A stretch of DNA of 64,000 nucleotides from Poseidonocella sedimentorum (GTDB lineage Bacteria; Pseudomonadota; Alphaproteobacteria; Rhodobacterales; Rhodobacteraceae), in the NCBI RefSeq assembly GCF_900116005.1, contig NZ_FOYI01000002.1, forward strand, positions 310,001-374,000, read 5' to 3'. The notes beneath the pieces are model-generated. The model was not told the DNA's origin and ran no database searches. It was given only the letters and a program-made list of their open reading frames with translations. The position numbers and the translations under genes are program-made. This document shows, piece after piece, positions 32,600 to 41,927 of this stretch; position 1 is the first letter of the stretch; each line of letters starts with the position of its first letter.

Positions 32600-32959
32600 C
32601 GCACTCTCTTTTCGTTTAACGTCGTCATTGATGATGGCCGCACCTCTTCGAGGCGGAGCCGGCCGAGAACCGCGGCCTTTGCCACCAAGCTCCCTAAAAA
32701 CGCGCACCCCATAAAGCACCTGCCACGACCGGCGAGCACATGGTCGGTCAGGGGCCGCACAGACAGTGGCAGACCAAATCGCGTCTCCCTCGAAACTCGC
32801 ACGGTTGCTGGCCGACCACAAGCGTGAAGATGAATTTTTTGAAATGGCGTTGCATTTTGTTAAATGACATGTAGGCTGTGGCGACATTGAGAAAGCGGCA
32901 GGCAAGCGCCGGGCAAGCACGCCCTGCGCGGCGCGGAGCCGCAATCTGCGGAGGATGCA
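32600..32959. other. Divergent promoter region
   Basis: 360 bp between the nitroreductase start and the PIG-L gene. It should hold promoters for both. A GGAGG site immediately upstream of the GTG at 32960 is clear. No gene or strong repeat seen. Confidence 0.4.
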
Positions 32960-33676
32960 GTGCAGAAAGAATTCGTCGTGATCAGTGCCCATGTGGGCGA
33001 TTTCGTCTGGCGGTGTGGAGGAGCCATCGCTCTTCATGTTGCCGCTGGCTACAAGGCGACGATCGTCTGCCTGAGTTACGGGGAGCGCGGTGAATCTGCG
33101 CGGCTTTACGAAGAGCCGGGAATGACTGCCGAAAAGGCCCGAGCCCGCCGCCGGGCCGAAGCCGAGGCGGCCGCAGACGTCCTTGGTGCCACCATCGTCT
33201 TTCTGGACGGCTCGGACTACATGCTGCGCGTCAACGATGAGATGCTGCACAAGACAGCCGCTGTGCTGAGAGAAACCCAGCCGGAATTCATCTTGACCCA
33301 TCCGGCCGCCGATCCGTCAAATCTGGATCACGTGACGACTTTCAACTTCGCGCTTGAAGCGCGCATGGTCGCTCAGGCCCACGGTCATCCCGGTGGCGCG
33401 GTCATCGGTGCGCCGCAGGTCTATTCTTTCGAGCCGCACCAATCGGAACTCTGCCTGTTCAAACCCGATACCCTACTGGACATCACCAGCGTCTGGGAGG
33501 TCAAGCGCAAGGCTATGGAATGCCTCGCTGGCCAGAAGGCGCTTTGGGACTACTACGAAAGAGTCGGCCTTCAGCGCGGGGCTGTGTCCCGGCGTCGGCA
33601 AAAGGGCAAAGCAACCGGCCCGATCTATGGAGAGGCGTTCCAGAGCGTCTTTCCTGCCCGTGTCGATCTTCTGTGA
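32960..33676 (+). CDS. PIG-L-family 4-oxalomesaconate hydratase-like (GalB type)
   Basis: A 238-residue protein. The first metal motif is SAHVGDFVWRCGGAIAL: H11 and D14 keep the H-x2-D zinc ligands, with H124 in NLDHVTT as the third. The general-base Asp of true PIG-L deacetylases (HPDD) is replaced by G13, as in GalB-type hydratases (HxxDFVWR). GalB adds water to 4-oxalomesaconate in gallate/protocatechuate meta-cleavage. The RraA-type aldolase gene at 37609 fits the next step. GTG start with a strong GGAGG. Confidence 0.72.
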   Translation: MQKEFVVISAHVGDFVWRCGGAIALHVAAGYKATIVCLSYGERGESARLYEEPGMTAEKARARRRAEAEAAADVLGATIVFLDGSDYMLRVNDEMLHKTAAVLRETQPEFILTHPAADPSNLDHVTTFNFALEARMVAQAHGHPGGAVIGAPQVYSFEPHQSELCLFKPDTLLDITSVWEVKRKAMECLAGQKALWDYYERVGLQRGAVSRRRQKGKATGPIYGEAFQSVFPARVDLL

Positions 33677-33725
33677 CGGCCATGATCAGGGCAATCAGTC
33701 ACTTGAGTGCGCCCAAGGGAACAGC

Positions 33726-34577
33726 ATGATGATCACCGCACTTCTGGGCGACTACCCCGGCACGAGAGAGATGAAAGACGGCCTTGGGTTCGGCGCTGAG
33801 TGCAGCTTTCTGCCCGGGCGACCGGTCAAGCATTTCCGTGCCTTTATCGAACGCCTGCACATTCACATCGCCGAGGCACCCATCATGACCGTGCTGATGG
33901 CGCATGAGCGCGCCGTGCCGCTAGCTCTGTTGCCCGTTGTCGTTCTGGGCGGCACGCAGCATCGCTTTCTCTACAGCCTCACCGATGGGCCTATTCGTCA
34001 TCCCAGGGATCTTGTGGGCAAGAGGATCGGTGTCCGGGCCTATACAGTGACGACCGTGGTTTGGTTGCGCGACATTCTGGAACAGGATTACGGAATTGCT
34101 CGCGACGCGATCACCTGGGTGGTATTTGAGCCGCCTCACGTAGATGGCTTTGTGAACCCGGACAACGTTGTGCAAGCGCCCCCGGGCGCCAACGCCGAAG
34201 ACATGCTGAGAGACGGTTTGCTGGATGCGGCGATCCTGCGGGCCGATCCTGTTGGCGACGACGTTTCACCCGTGATCAAGGCGTACGAGCAAGCCGGAGA
34301 CGCCTGGCGTCAGAAACACGACGCCTTGCAGATCAACCACGTCATGACGGTGCCGCGAGCCTTCGCGCAGCAGCGCCCGGATCTGGTTGCACAGTTCATG
34401 CAAGGACTGGAATCCAGCGTTGCGCGGGCGGAGGAGACGCCAGGCGAGGAGACCCTGATCGGTCGCGACGCCGTGGACCGCAGTCTCGAACTGGCCGTCG
34501 CTTGCGCTCGCCGTCAGGGGATCATCACGGCTACGCCGGATCTAGAGGAACTCTATCGGGGAAACGGCTTGATGTGA
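33726..34577 (+). CDS. 4,5-dihydroxyphthalate decarboxylase-like protein
   Basis: A 283-residue protein with the periplasmic-binding-type fold used by Pht5-like decarboxylases: a start like ALLGDYPGTREMKDG, IAEAPIMTVLMAHERAVP, the DLVGKRIGVRAYTVTTVVWL segment and a following DYGI. No signal peptide is seen, which supports an enzyme rather than a transport protein. If correct, it would supply protocatechuate-type intermediates. It starts at the ATG 33726, 49 bp after the GalB-like gene, in the same operon. Confidence 0.65.
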   Translation: MMITALLGDYPGTREMKDGLGFGAECSFLPGRPVKHFRAFIERLHIHIAEAPIMTVLMAHERAVPLALLPVVVLGGTQHRFLYSLTDGPIRHPRDLVGKRIGVRAYTVTTVVWLRDILEQDYGIARDAITWVVFEPPHVDGFVNPDNVVQAPPGANAEDMLRDGLLDAAILRADPVGDDVSPVIKAYEQAGDAWRQKHDALQINHVMTVPRAFAQQRPDLVAQFMQGLESSVARAEETPGEETLIGRDAVDRSLELAVACARRQGIITATPDLEELYRGNGLM

Positions 34578-34623
34578 CACAAGGCCGCCGGGAATACAAC
34601 GGAAACTAAACGGGAGGAAGACT

Positions 34624-35583
34624 ATGAAAAATAAACTTAAATTCGGGATGATGGCCATCGCGGGAGCGATCCTGACAGCCACCGGGTCACAAGCTCAGGA
34701 CTGGAAGCCCGAGCAGCCGGTGCGCATGATCGTGGCCTTTGCGCCGGGCGGTCCTGTCGATCTGGTGGGGCGTGAAATTGCCCAACGTCTTGGCGAATAC
34801 CTGGACCAAACGGTCATCGTCGAAAACATGGGCGGCGCTGGTGGCATCATCGGGGCACAGCATGTGGCGCAGGCCGATCCGGACGGTCAGACGATCTTTT
34901 TCGCCGCGGCCGGCAACGTTGTGATTCGCCCCTTGGTGGACAACAACACTGATATCGCAAAGCAGTTGCGCTCCGTTGGGTTGGTTTCCAAGAGCCCGCA
35001 CGCAATGGTGGTCCGCGATGGCCTTGATGTCCAAACCGTCGAAGAGCTGATCGCCTACGCCAAGGCGCACCCGGGCGAGCTCAACTTCGGCTCTGCCGGA
35101 ACCGGCGCCGCGGCGCATCTGGGGTTTGAAATGTTCAAGCAGGCCACCGGCGTCGAGATCGAGCACATCCCCTACAAGGGTTCGGCCCCGGCGATCGTGG
35201 ATCTGGCTGCCGGCGCCGTCGACATGTCGCTCAGTTCGATCCCATCGCTCACCGCCATGCTGGAAGCGGGTAAGATCCGCATGATCGCCTTGACCGATGA
35301 AGCGCCGACCGACATGGGCGTGCCAAAGGTTTCTGACACGGTCGAGGGCTATGCCTACTCGACATGGTACGGCGTCATGGCCCCTGCCGAGACGGCCGGC
35401 AATATCGTGGAAACCCTGAACAAAGGTCTCGCTTTTGCCGTATCAGACAAAGCGCTGGCAGAACGCTTGGCCAAGATGGGCGCCAAGCTGGGCCATTCGA
35501 CGCCTGAAGAGATGGAAGCGTTTTTCGAACAGGAAGTGACGCGTTGGGATGCAGTGATCGAGGCGTCGGGCATCCGGAACTGA
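34624..35583 (+). CDS. tctC: TTT transporter substrate-binding protein (TctC/Bug)
   Basis: A 319-residue periplasmic binding protein with a signal peptide (ATGSQAQD end). Family motifs are the early RMIVAFAPGGPVDLVGREIA, a GGAGGIIGAQHVA loop, and the LNFGSAGTGAAAHLGFEMF region. TctC-type proteins bind carboxylates; the ligand here is probably an aromatic or hydroxy acid of the cluster. GGGAGGAAG precedes the ATG. The permease partners TctB and TctA lie 2.7 kb downstream, separated by catabolic genes. Confidence 0.92.
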   Translation: MKNKLKFGMMAIAGAILTATGSQAQDWKPEQPVRMIVAFAPGGPVDLVGREIAQRLGEYLDQTVIVENMGGAGGIIGAQHVAQADPDGQTIFFAAAGNVVIRPLVDNNTDIAKQLRSVGLVSKSPHAMVVRDGLDVQTVEELIAYAKAHPGELNFGSAGTGAAAHLGFEMFKQATGVEIEHIPYKGSAPAIVDLAAGAVDMSLSSIPSLTAMLEAGKIRMIALTDEAPTDMGVPKVSDTVEGYAYSTWYGVMAPAETAGNIVETLNKGLAFAVSDKALAERLAKMGAKLGHSTPEEMEAFFEQEVTRWDAVIEASGIRN

Positions 35584-35678
35584 CCCTAGCCACCAGTTCT
35601 TGAAATCACCGGGCTTGCGGTCGCGATAGGCGATCGCAAGCTCTTTTCGTTTCGAAAATCTGGTCGGCTAGGGCGCGC

Positions 35679-36431
35679 TCAGGTGGCTTCGCCGTCGGTG
35701 GCTTCTGCCCCGACCGAGCCTCCGGGTTCCCCATAAAAGGCGGGATTTCCGCCAAGCGACCGGGTCAGCTCCGCTCCGACCGATCGCAACGCTTTGAGGT
35801 GAAGAGCGACCGCATCCGGAGAGAACCGGTTTGGCGGTCCGGTCACGGCTAGCGCGCCGAACAGGACATCGCCCCCCTGGAACAGGGGCACTGCCATGCT
35901 GGCCACCTGCGGATCAGTCTCGCCGAAGGTGTTGTAAAACCCCTGGGCGCGGATCTCGTCGTAAAGCCTGCCCTCTTCTCCGGTGAAGGCCAGAATGACA
36001 CGCCCCGGAGAGCCGAAATTTAGCGGCAGCAGGGTGCCCACCCTCACGTGATGGCGAATGGACTGACTAGACTCGTGACGAAACAGGCAAATCCGGTGAT
36101 CACCCTCGCGGACATAAAGGGCGGCCGTTTCTCCGGTCAATTTTGACAGCTGTCGCAAAGCCGGTTCGGCGGCATCCCGGATGTTGAAGTTGCTCTGGTA
36201 GATCGCCCCCAGCCGAACAAGCGCAGGCCCGAGCCGCCAGCTTGAATCCGGGTTCTGGATCAGGAAATGCCGGTTGGCCAAGGTGCGCGCGATCCGCAAC
36301 GCCGTCGCCTTGTCCAATGAGGTTTTGCGGGCAAGCTCTGCAAGGCTAAGCGTGGTGTCCCCTTCTTCGAAGGTCTGCATGATCGAGAGCGCGCGCTCGA
36401 CAGCCGAGACGCTTTCTGGTCGTTTTGCCAT
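35679..36431 (-). CDS. IclR-family transcriptional regulator
   Basis: A 250-residue regulator. An N-terminal winged helix (SAVERALSIMQTFEEGDTTL, TSLDKATALRIARTLA) is followed by the IclR effector domain (LRQLSKLTGETAALYVREGD, then SMAVPLFQGGDVLFGALAVTG). IclR proteins often control aromatic-acid catabolism and respond to a pathway metabolite. It lies inside the TTT/aldolase cluster on the opposite strand and is divergent from the dehydrogenase gene at 36590, so the 158-bp AT-rich intergenic region is the likely operator region. Confidence 0.92.
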   Translation of the reverse strand: MAKRPESVSAVERALSIMQTFEEGDTTLSLAELARKTSLDKATALRIARTLANRHFLIQNPDSSWRLGPALVRLGAIYQSNFNIRDAAEPALRQLSKLTGETAALYVREGDHRICLFRHESSQSIRHHVRVGTLLPLNFGSPGRVILAFTGEEGRLYDEIRAQGFYNTFGETDPQVASMAVPLFQGGDVLFGALAVTGPPNRFSPDAVALHLKALRSVGAELTRSLGGNPAFYGEPGGSVGAEATDGEAT

Positions 36432-36589
36432 GTACCAATCCTTGTCCGTGCAATAATTAAATAAAACGCCGTTTCGATCTATGCAACTCTTTAGCTCCTT
36501 GGTATAGCATTATCACATCGGAGCCGTATGCAAACGCACCTGTTGAGATTGCACCGCAGAAGCATCGCAGCGCCAAGGGGAAAGACGAC

Positions 36590-37591
36590 ATGCCTGTTCG
36601 AACCGTATTGGTGACAGGGGCGAAGCTGCACGAAGAGGCTGCGCGCATGCTGAAGGATAACGGGGTCGAAACCGTCTATTCAGAGGACAACATAGACAGC
36701 CGCGATATCGCGATGCTGGCGCGGCGCCATCAGGTCGAAGGGATCATCGTCCGCCAGGGGGTCATCGATGAAACGGTCATTGCCGCCTCTGACAAGCTGA
36801 TCGTCCTGTCCCGGCATGGCGTCGGCGTCGATCTGATAGACCTCGAAGCGGCCACGCGCCGGGGTATTCCGGTGCTAAAGGCCACAGGTGCCAACGCCAG
36901 TTCCGCCGCAGAGCACACGATCGGACTGATCTACGCGCTGATCAAGGATTTCTTCGGGCTGGATCGTTCGGTGCGGCAGGGGCTCTGGCCCAAGCAGGGC
37001 TTCATCGGTCGTGACATTGTCGGCGTGAAACTGGGGCTGGTCGGCTATGGTGCCATCGGCGCCAAAGTCGCGCACACCGCTAAAACTCTGGGCATGGAGG
37101 TCGAGATTTACGACCCCTCGGCCCAGGTGAGCGAGGGGTTCAGTCAGGTCGGCTCTTTGGATGAATTGCTGGCGGGGAACGAGATTATAAGCCTGCACTG
37201 CCCATTGACGACGTCCAATCGGCACATGCTGAATGCTGATACCATCTGGCGGATGCCCCGGGGCGCTTTTCTGATCAACACCGCACGCGGCGGCCTGGTG
37301 GAAGAGGACGCACTGATCGCAGCGTTGCAGGCTGGCCATCTCGGGGGCGCAGCTCTCGACAGCTTTGCGCAGGAACCACCGCCCGAGAACCATCCGCTGT
37401 GGCAGTTGCCGAACGTCATTCTGACCCCGCATATCGCGGGCGCGGGGCGTAGCGGTATCAAGGCGATGGCCGTGACCAGTGTCAGAAACACGCTCGACGC
37501 CTTCGCCGGTCGGCCGCTGCGCCGTGAAGTTCTTGCGAACCCTGCGGTTGTCAGCCGGCAGCCTTCAGCGCCTCAAATCACTTACGAATAA
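36590..37591 (+). CDS. D-2-hydroxyacid dehydrogenase
   Basis: A 333-residue NAD(P)-dependent enzyme of the D-isomer-specific 2-hydroxyacid dehydrogenase family. NAD motif GLVGYGAIGAKVAHTAKTLG lies near residue 148. Catalytic residues are Arg in NTARGGLVEEDAL, Glu in QEPPPENHPL, and His in LTPHIAGAGR. It resembles hydroxypyruvate or phosphoglycerate dehydrogenase-like members lacking ACT domains. Substrate unknown; it may interconvert a hydroxy and keto acid within the same pathway as the RraA-type aldolase 17 bp downstream. Confidence 0.9.
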   Translation: MPVRTVLVTGAKLHEEAARMLKDNGVETVYSEDNIDSRDIAMLARRHQVEGIIVRQGVIDETVIAASDKLIVLSRHGVGVDLIDLEAATRRGIPVLKATGANASSAAEHTIGLIYALIKDFFGLDRSVRQGLWPKQGFIGRDIVGVKLGLVGYGAIGAKVAHTAKTLGMEVEIYDPSAQVSEGFSQVGSLDELLAGNEIISLHCPLTTSNRHMLNADTIWRMPRGAFLINTARGGLVEEDALIAALQAGHLGGAALDSFAQEPPPENHPLWQLPNVILTPHIAGAGRSGIKAMAVTSVRNTLDAFAGRPLRREVLANPAVVSRQPSAPQITYE

Positions 37592-37608
37592 AGGGAAGAG
37601 ACGGTTTC

Positions 37609-38283
37609 ATGATCGGATTCAGGATTGAGCAGCGAAAGGCAGTTGTCGCATCGAAATGGGTCGAGGCCTTTCGCGGCCTGCCGGTGGCCAATATCAGCGA
37701 CTCGATGCACCGGATGTTCGGCGGCGGAGCGGGCCTGCGTCCGGTGCACAAGTCCGGCTATCTTTGCGGGCCGGCCCTGACGGTCGCGACGCGACCAGGC
37801 GACAATCTGATGCTGCACAAAGCCATCGACCTCGCGGACCCCGGGGACGTCATCGTCGTCGATGGTGGCGGCGAGACATCCAACGCCCTGATTGGAGAGA
37901 TGATGATCGCCCATGCGATCAACCGAGGCGTCGCAGGCGTGGTGATTTACGGCGCGGTCCGCGACATCGACGTCATCAGCAGAGGCGCCTTTCCGGTCTA
38001 CGCCTCTGGCGTTACGCACCGGGGCCCTTACAAGGACGGTCCCGGAGAGATCAATACGACGATCCGCGTCGACGGGCTGGTCGTTCATCCAGGAGACCTC
38101 ATTGTAGGGGATGCGGACGGGCTGCTGTCCGTCCCGATGGACGCCGCAGAGACGATCTATCACGCGACACTTCGCAAGCAGCAGGCAGAGGCGGCGCAGA
38201 TGGCGCGCATTGCTGACAGGACCAACGACCGATCCTGGGTGGATGCCGCATTGCGCGAAAAGGGCTGTACGACGGGCCAGTAA
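37609..38283 (+). CDS. RraA-family aldolase (4-carboxy-4-hydroxy-2-oxoadipate type)
   Basis: A 224-residue RraA-fold protein. Motifs are ANISDSMHRMFG near residue 24, VIVVDGGGETSNALIGEMM, and GVVIYGAVRDIDVISR, which matches the R-D core of class II pyruvate aldolases for 4-hydroxy-4-methyl/carboxy-2-oxoadipate. Genome context (GalB-like hydratase, TTT transporter) supports cleavage of CHA to pyruvate and oxaloacetate, rather than the RNase E inhibitor role of E. coli RraA. Part of the operon 36590-40295. Confidence 0.78.
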   Translation: MIGFRIEQRKAVVASKWVEAFRGLPVANISDSMHRMFGGGAGLRPVHKSGYLCGPALTVATRPGDNLMLHKAIDLADPGDVIVVDGGGETSNALIGEMMIAHAINRGVAGVVIYGAVRDIDVISRGAFPVYASGVTHRGPYKDGPGEINTTIRVDGLVVHPGDLIVGDADGLLSVPMDAAETIYHATLRKQQAEAAQMARIADRTNDRSWVDAALREKGCTTGQ

Positions 38284-38331
38284 CGGCCCGCAGGGCTCGG
38301 GCCCGACAAAAGAAACGAAAGGGGGGAGCGC

Positions 38332-38781
38332 ATGAAGCGAGTTGACACCGCTGACATAATCACCGGAGCATTGATCAGTGCAACCGGGATATTCTTTGCA
38401 ACCTACTCGGTCACGCAATACGATATCGGGACGATCTACCGGATGGGACCGGGGATGTTTCCGCTGGGCATCGGGCTGGTGCTCACTGGCCTCGGCGTTC
38501 TGATCACGGTGCCTGCGTTTTTCCGAAGCGGCACCCTGCCACAGGTCGACACACGGTCTCTGGTGATGGTGCTTCTGGGCATCGCGGCCTTTGCACTGCT
38601 GGTTGGTCCATTGGGGCTGGCCCCGGCCATCTTCGCCTCGACGATCTTGTCGTCCTACGCAGAGCGCAAGGTTAAGCCCCTGACCCTCGCAGTTCTTTGT
38701 GTGTCTCTTGCCTGCTTGGCGTATCTGGTCTTTCTAGTCGGTCTGGGTCTGCCTCTTTTCATGTTCAAGTGGCCGTTCTGA
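38332..38781 (+). CDS. tctB: TTT transporter small membrane subunit (TctB)
   Basis: A 149-residue protein with four predicted membrane helices (DIITGALISATGIFFATYS, MFPLGIGLVLTGLGVLI, LVMVLLGIAAFALLVG, VLCVSLACLAYLVFLVG). The RMGPGMFPLGIG segment after the first helix is the TctB signature. Its stop overlaps the tctA start by one base (TGATG), so translation is coupled. Confidence 0.9.
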   Translation: MKRVDTADIITGALISATGIFFATYSVTQYDIGTIYRMGPGMFPLGIGLVLTGLGVLITVPAFFRSGTLPQVDTRSLVMVLLGIAAFALLVGPLGLAPAIFASTILSSYAERKVKPLTLAVLCVSLACLAYLVFLVGLGLPLFMFKWPF

Positions 38782-40295
38782 TGGATCTGGTTTCAAGCAT
38801 TTCCATCGGGCTCGAAACGGCTCTCTCGGTCAACAACCTCGCCTACTGCTTTCTCGGCGTCTTTCTCGGCACGCTTATCGGCGTGATTCCGGGGATCGGA
38901 TCGCTGGCGGCAATTTCAATGCTGTTCCCGCTGACCTTTCATCTGGAGCCGACAACGGCGCTGATCATGCTGGCGGGCATCTGGTACGGCAGTTCCTACG
39001 GCGGCAATACTGCCTCCATCCTGCTCAACATACCCGGCACGACATCAAGCGCCGTGACCTGCCTGGACGGATATCCGATGACCAGGCAGGGACGTGGCGG
39101 CGTCGCCTTGCTGATGACCACAGTCGCTTCGTTTATCGGCGGCACGATCGGCATCGTCATATTGATGATCTTTTCGCCAACGATTGCGGAATACGCGCTG
39201 AATTTCGGCTCGTCCGAATACTTCGCTCTGATGCTCCTGGGCCTGGTCGCGGCCTCGACGATCACCTCGGGAGCGCCCGCCAAGGGACTTGCCATGGTGG
39301 TGCTAGGGCTCGCTTTCGGAGTGGTCGGCACCGACATCTACTCGGGTGTCCCGCGCTTTACCTTTGGCTCTCTCGATCTGATGGATGGGCTCAGCCTGGT
39401 CGCGCTGGCGATGGGGCTTTTTGGCGTGACCGAGGTAATTGCCAGCATCGGCAAGGTCGACTTGACCACGATTGATCGCAAGAGCGTTAGCCTCAAGGCG
39501 ATGACGCCCACGAAGGACGACATCAAGCGCTCGGGAATGCCGATCCTGCGTGGCACAGGGTTTGGCGCCTTCTTCGGCACCCTGCCGGGAACCGGACCGT
39601 CCATTGCGGCCTTCATGGCATACGCAATCGAGAAACAGGTCGCCAAGGACCCATCGCGCTTTGGCAAAGGCGCGATCGAGGGCATTTGTGCGCCCGAGGC
39701 CGCGAATAACGCCGCGGACCAAACGGCCTTTATTCCGACCCTTACGCTGGGCATTCCCGGCAGCGCCACGATGGCCATCATGCTTGGCGCCCTGATGATC
39801 CACGGCATCAACCCCGGCCCGGGTCTGATGACGGAGCATCCGGACCTGTTCTGGGGCCTCGTTATGAGTTTCTGGATTGGCAACCTGCTGCTGGTCCTGC
39901 TCAACGTGCCGATGATCGGGCTTTGGGTCCGCCTCTTGCTGGTGCCATACCACCTGCTGTTTCCGGCCGTCCTGATGTTCATCTGTATCGGCACATACAC
40001 TGTCCACAACAACGTGGCGGATGTCTGGATGGTCGCCTTTTTCGGAGCTCTTGGATACCTGATGCGGTATCTTTCCCTACCTGCCGCGCCGCTTCTGCTG
40101 GGGTTTGTGCTGGGCCCGCTGATGGAAGAGCACTTCCGCCGCGCCATGCTGTTGTCGCGGGGCGACTTCATGACCTTCGTTGACCGGCCCATCAGCAGCG
40201 CCGTGATGTTTTTGACTGCCACGCTTTTGCTCTGGACGGTCTGGTCGACACTGCGGATCAAGTCCGCGTCGCGGCGCACACGCGTTCACCAGTAA
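38781..40295 (+). CDS. tctA: TTT transporter large permease subunit (TctA)
   Basis: A 504-residue permease with many membrane helices. Conserved TctA motifs include GTLIGVIPGIGSLAAISM near residue 35, WYGSSYGGNTASILLNIPGT, and the symmetric GTLPGTGPSIAAFMAY with APEAANNAADQTAFIPTLTL near 320. It imports the cluster substrate with TctB and TctC using the proton/sodium gradient. Last gene of the operon; convergent with a small membrane gene at 40371. Confidence 0.95.
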   Translation: MDLVSSISIGLETALSVNNLAYCFLGVFLGTLIGVIPGIGSLAAISMLFPLTFHLEPTTALIMLAGIWYGSSYGGNTASILLNIPGTTSSAVTCLDGYPMTRQGRGGVALLMTTVASFIGGTIGIVILMIFSPTIAEYALNFGSSEYFALMLLGLVAASTITSGAPAKGLAMVVLGLAFGVVGTDIYSGVPRFTFGSLDLMDGLSLVALAMGLFGVTEVIASIGKVDLTTIDRKSVSLKAMTPTKDDIKRSGMPILRGTGFGAFFGTLPGTGPSIAAFMAYAIEKQVAKDPSRFGKGAIEGICAPEAANNAADQTAFIPTLTLGIPGSATMAIMLGALMIHGINPGPGLMTEHPDLFWGLVMSFWIGNLLLVLLNVPMIGLWVRLLLVPYHLLFPAVLMFICIGTYTVHNNVADVWMVAFFGALGYLMRYLSLPAAPLLLGFVLGPLMEEHFRRAMLLSRGDFMTFVDRPISSAVMFLTATLLLWTVWSTLRIKSASRRTRVHQ

Positions 40296-40370
40296 GCGCA
40301 ATCTTCGTAGCGCGAAACAAGCTGTAGCGCCGGAGGCTCCGTTACCCTGTCTGCATGGCGCAATTGGGTG

Positions 40371-41048
40371 TCAGGCAATCCTCTTCGCCGGATCGGTGGG
40401 TCGGCCGCGCAGGAGCGCGATGCCGACGGCGATGAACCAGGCAATGGCGCCGAGGCCGAAGATGGCGCCGGCGATGTCTCCCAACGGCGGCAGGATTGTC
40501 ACCAGCCCGGCAAAGCCGCTCAGCGCGCCTATACCGGCGGTGATGCGGCCCAGGGAGCCGCTTGCGAGGCCTGCGAGGCTGACCGCGAGGATCCATGCTC
40601 CGCCGGCGATTTCGTTGCCGCCTCCGAGGCCCAGTTCAACCGCGTGGAGCGTTTGCCAGAGCGCGGCGGCGGCCTCCGGGTCGGCGGCGAGCGCGTGGGT
40701 ACGTTCGACGGAGACATTGGCGATCATCCCGGCGCCGAGGACGAGGGTGGCCCAGATCAGGCCGATTGCGTTGGTCAGGGCGGCGGCGTCGGGCCGCGCG
40801 CGGGCGATCTCCTGGCGCAGGGCGACAACGAGCACCGCGAGCGCGAGGGCGTTGACGATGTAGATCGTGGTGTTCCACGCGATAAGCGTGCCCGGGCGCT
40901 CGGCGATGAAGGCGACGACCGCCGCGGGGTCGATATCGCCGGTTCCGAAGCCCAGCGGGGCGAAGAGGGTGACGAGGAGCGCAAACCCGACGAGGTAGGT
41001 TGCGGCGCAGGTGAGGGCGGCGAGGCCGCCAGCAGAGCGAAGAGTCAT
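40371..41048 (-). CDS. Six- to seven-helix membrane protein (DUF4386-like)
   Basis: A 225-residue integral membrane protein with helices such as LTCAATYLVGFALLVTLF, TTIYIVNALALAVLVVAL and FGLGAIAWFIAVGIALLRG, and a periplasmic ERTHALAADPEAAAALW segment. The pattern is like DUF4386 proteins of unknown function. Its ATG overlaps the stop of the upstream SDR gene (ATGA), so the two are one operon and may act together. Confidence 0.65.
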   Translation of the reverse strand: MTLRSAGGLAALTCAATYLVGFALLVTLFAPLGFGTGDIDPAAVVAFIAERPGTLIAWNTTIYIVNALALAVLVVALRQEIARARPDAAALTNAIGLIWATLVLGAGMIANVSVERTHALAADPEAAAALWQTLHAVELGLGGGNEIAGGAWILAVSLAGLASGSLGRITAGIGALSGFAGLVTILPPLGDIAGAIFGLGAIAWFIAVGIALLRGRPTDPAKRIA

Positions 41049-41911
41049 GTGCGGGATCCTTGAGGTTGGCGCACCTTATCGGTGGCGAGGGTTGCAAAGT
41101 GGTCGGCGAGGTGCCGCGTCCCGAAACGGGGCGCGACCATGTCGCGGCCGAGCGCGGTCAGAAAAAAGCGCGCCGGGCCGCCAAAGCGGCGCGGCAGGGC
41201 CGGGAGGATGGCGAGCACGGCGCGGCGCAGGGCGTCCGGCACATGGGTGATCCGCGGCTCTGTCTCGAGGGCGGCGAAGGCGGCGCGCGCGATTTCGCCT
41301 TGGGTCATCACGTCGGGGCCGCCGATCTCGACCCAGCCCAGTCCCGCATCTGTCGCATCGGCGATGGCCGCGGCCAGATCGGCGCCGTGGATCGGGTTCA
41401 GGCGGTGCGATCCGTCGCCGAATAACCAGACACGGCCCCTGCGGGCCATCGACAGGATCTCGGCCATGTCCGAGAAATACCCCGTGGGCGCGATCACCGT
41501 CGCGGGCATGTCGGAGGCATGGAGCGCCGCCACGAAGGCGGATTTGGCATCGACGAGCGGCACACCGGCCATGGCATCGGCGTTCAGCACATGCACGTAG
41601 GCAAAGCGTCCGGCGCCCGCCGCCTCGGCCTCGCGCAGCAGGTTGAGGTTGGCCTGAAAGTCGACCTCCCGGTAACCCAGCCCATCCGCCTGCCGCGTGA
41701 TCCCCAGCGAGGAGACCACGAGGCCCACGCCATCCATCACGCCCTTCAGCGTCTCGGGCCGGGTGGCCTCGGCTTCAACCAGGAGATCGGCAATCCCCTC
41801 GGCCCGCCCGGCATCGCGGACCAGCGCGGTGACATGGTGCCCGCGCCGCGCATATTCGGCGCAGAGGTAGCGCCCGAGATAGCCGGTCGCGCCGGCAACG
41901 AGAACATTCAT
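41045..41911 (-). CDS. NAD(P)-binding atypical SDR
   Basis: A 288-residue Rossmann protein of the atypical/extended SDR type. The nucleotide-binding motif is VAGATGYLGRYLCAEYARRG at the N-terminus, followed by VVSSLGITRQ. The YxxxK catalytic motif of classical SDRs is not seen, as in NmrA-like/NAD(P)H-binding regulators and reductases. Probable cytoplasmic oxidoreductase or redox sensor of unknown substrate. Coupled to the downstream membrane protein. Confidence 0.8.
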   Translation of the reverse strand: MNVLVAGATGYLGRYLCAEYARRGHHVTALVRDAGRAEGIADLLVEAEATRPETLKGVMDGVGLVVSSLGITRQADGLGYREVDFQANLNLLREAEAAGAGRFAYVHVLNADAMAGVPLVDAKSAFVAALHASDMPATVIAPTGYFSDMAEILSMARRGRVWLFGDGSHRLNPIHGADLAAAIADATDAGLGWVEIGGPDVMTQGEIARAAFAALETEPRITHVPDALRRAVLAILPALPRRFGGPARFFLTALGRDMVAPRFGTRHLADHFATLATDKVRQPQGSRT

Positions 41912-41927
41912 CGTTCACCTCCGGTGA

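Noticed and set aside
32600-33301. A long upstream extension of the nitroreductase frame
   Set aside because: It overlaps the PIG-L gene on the other strand, and the family N-terminus begins near the ATG at 32599.
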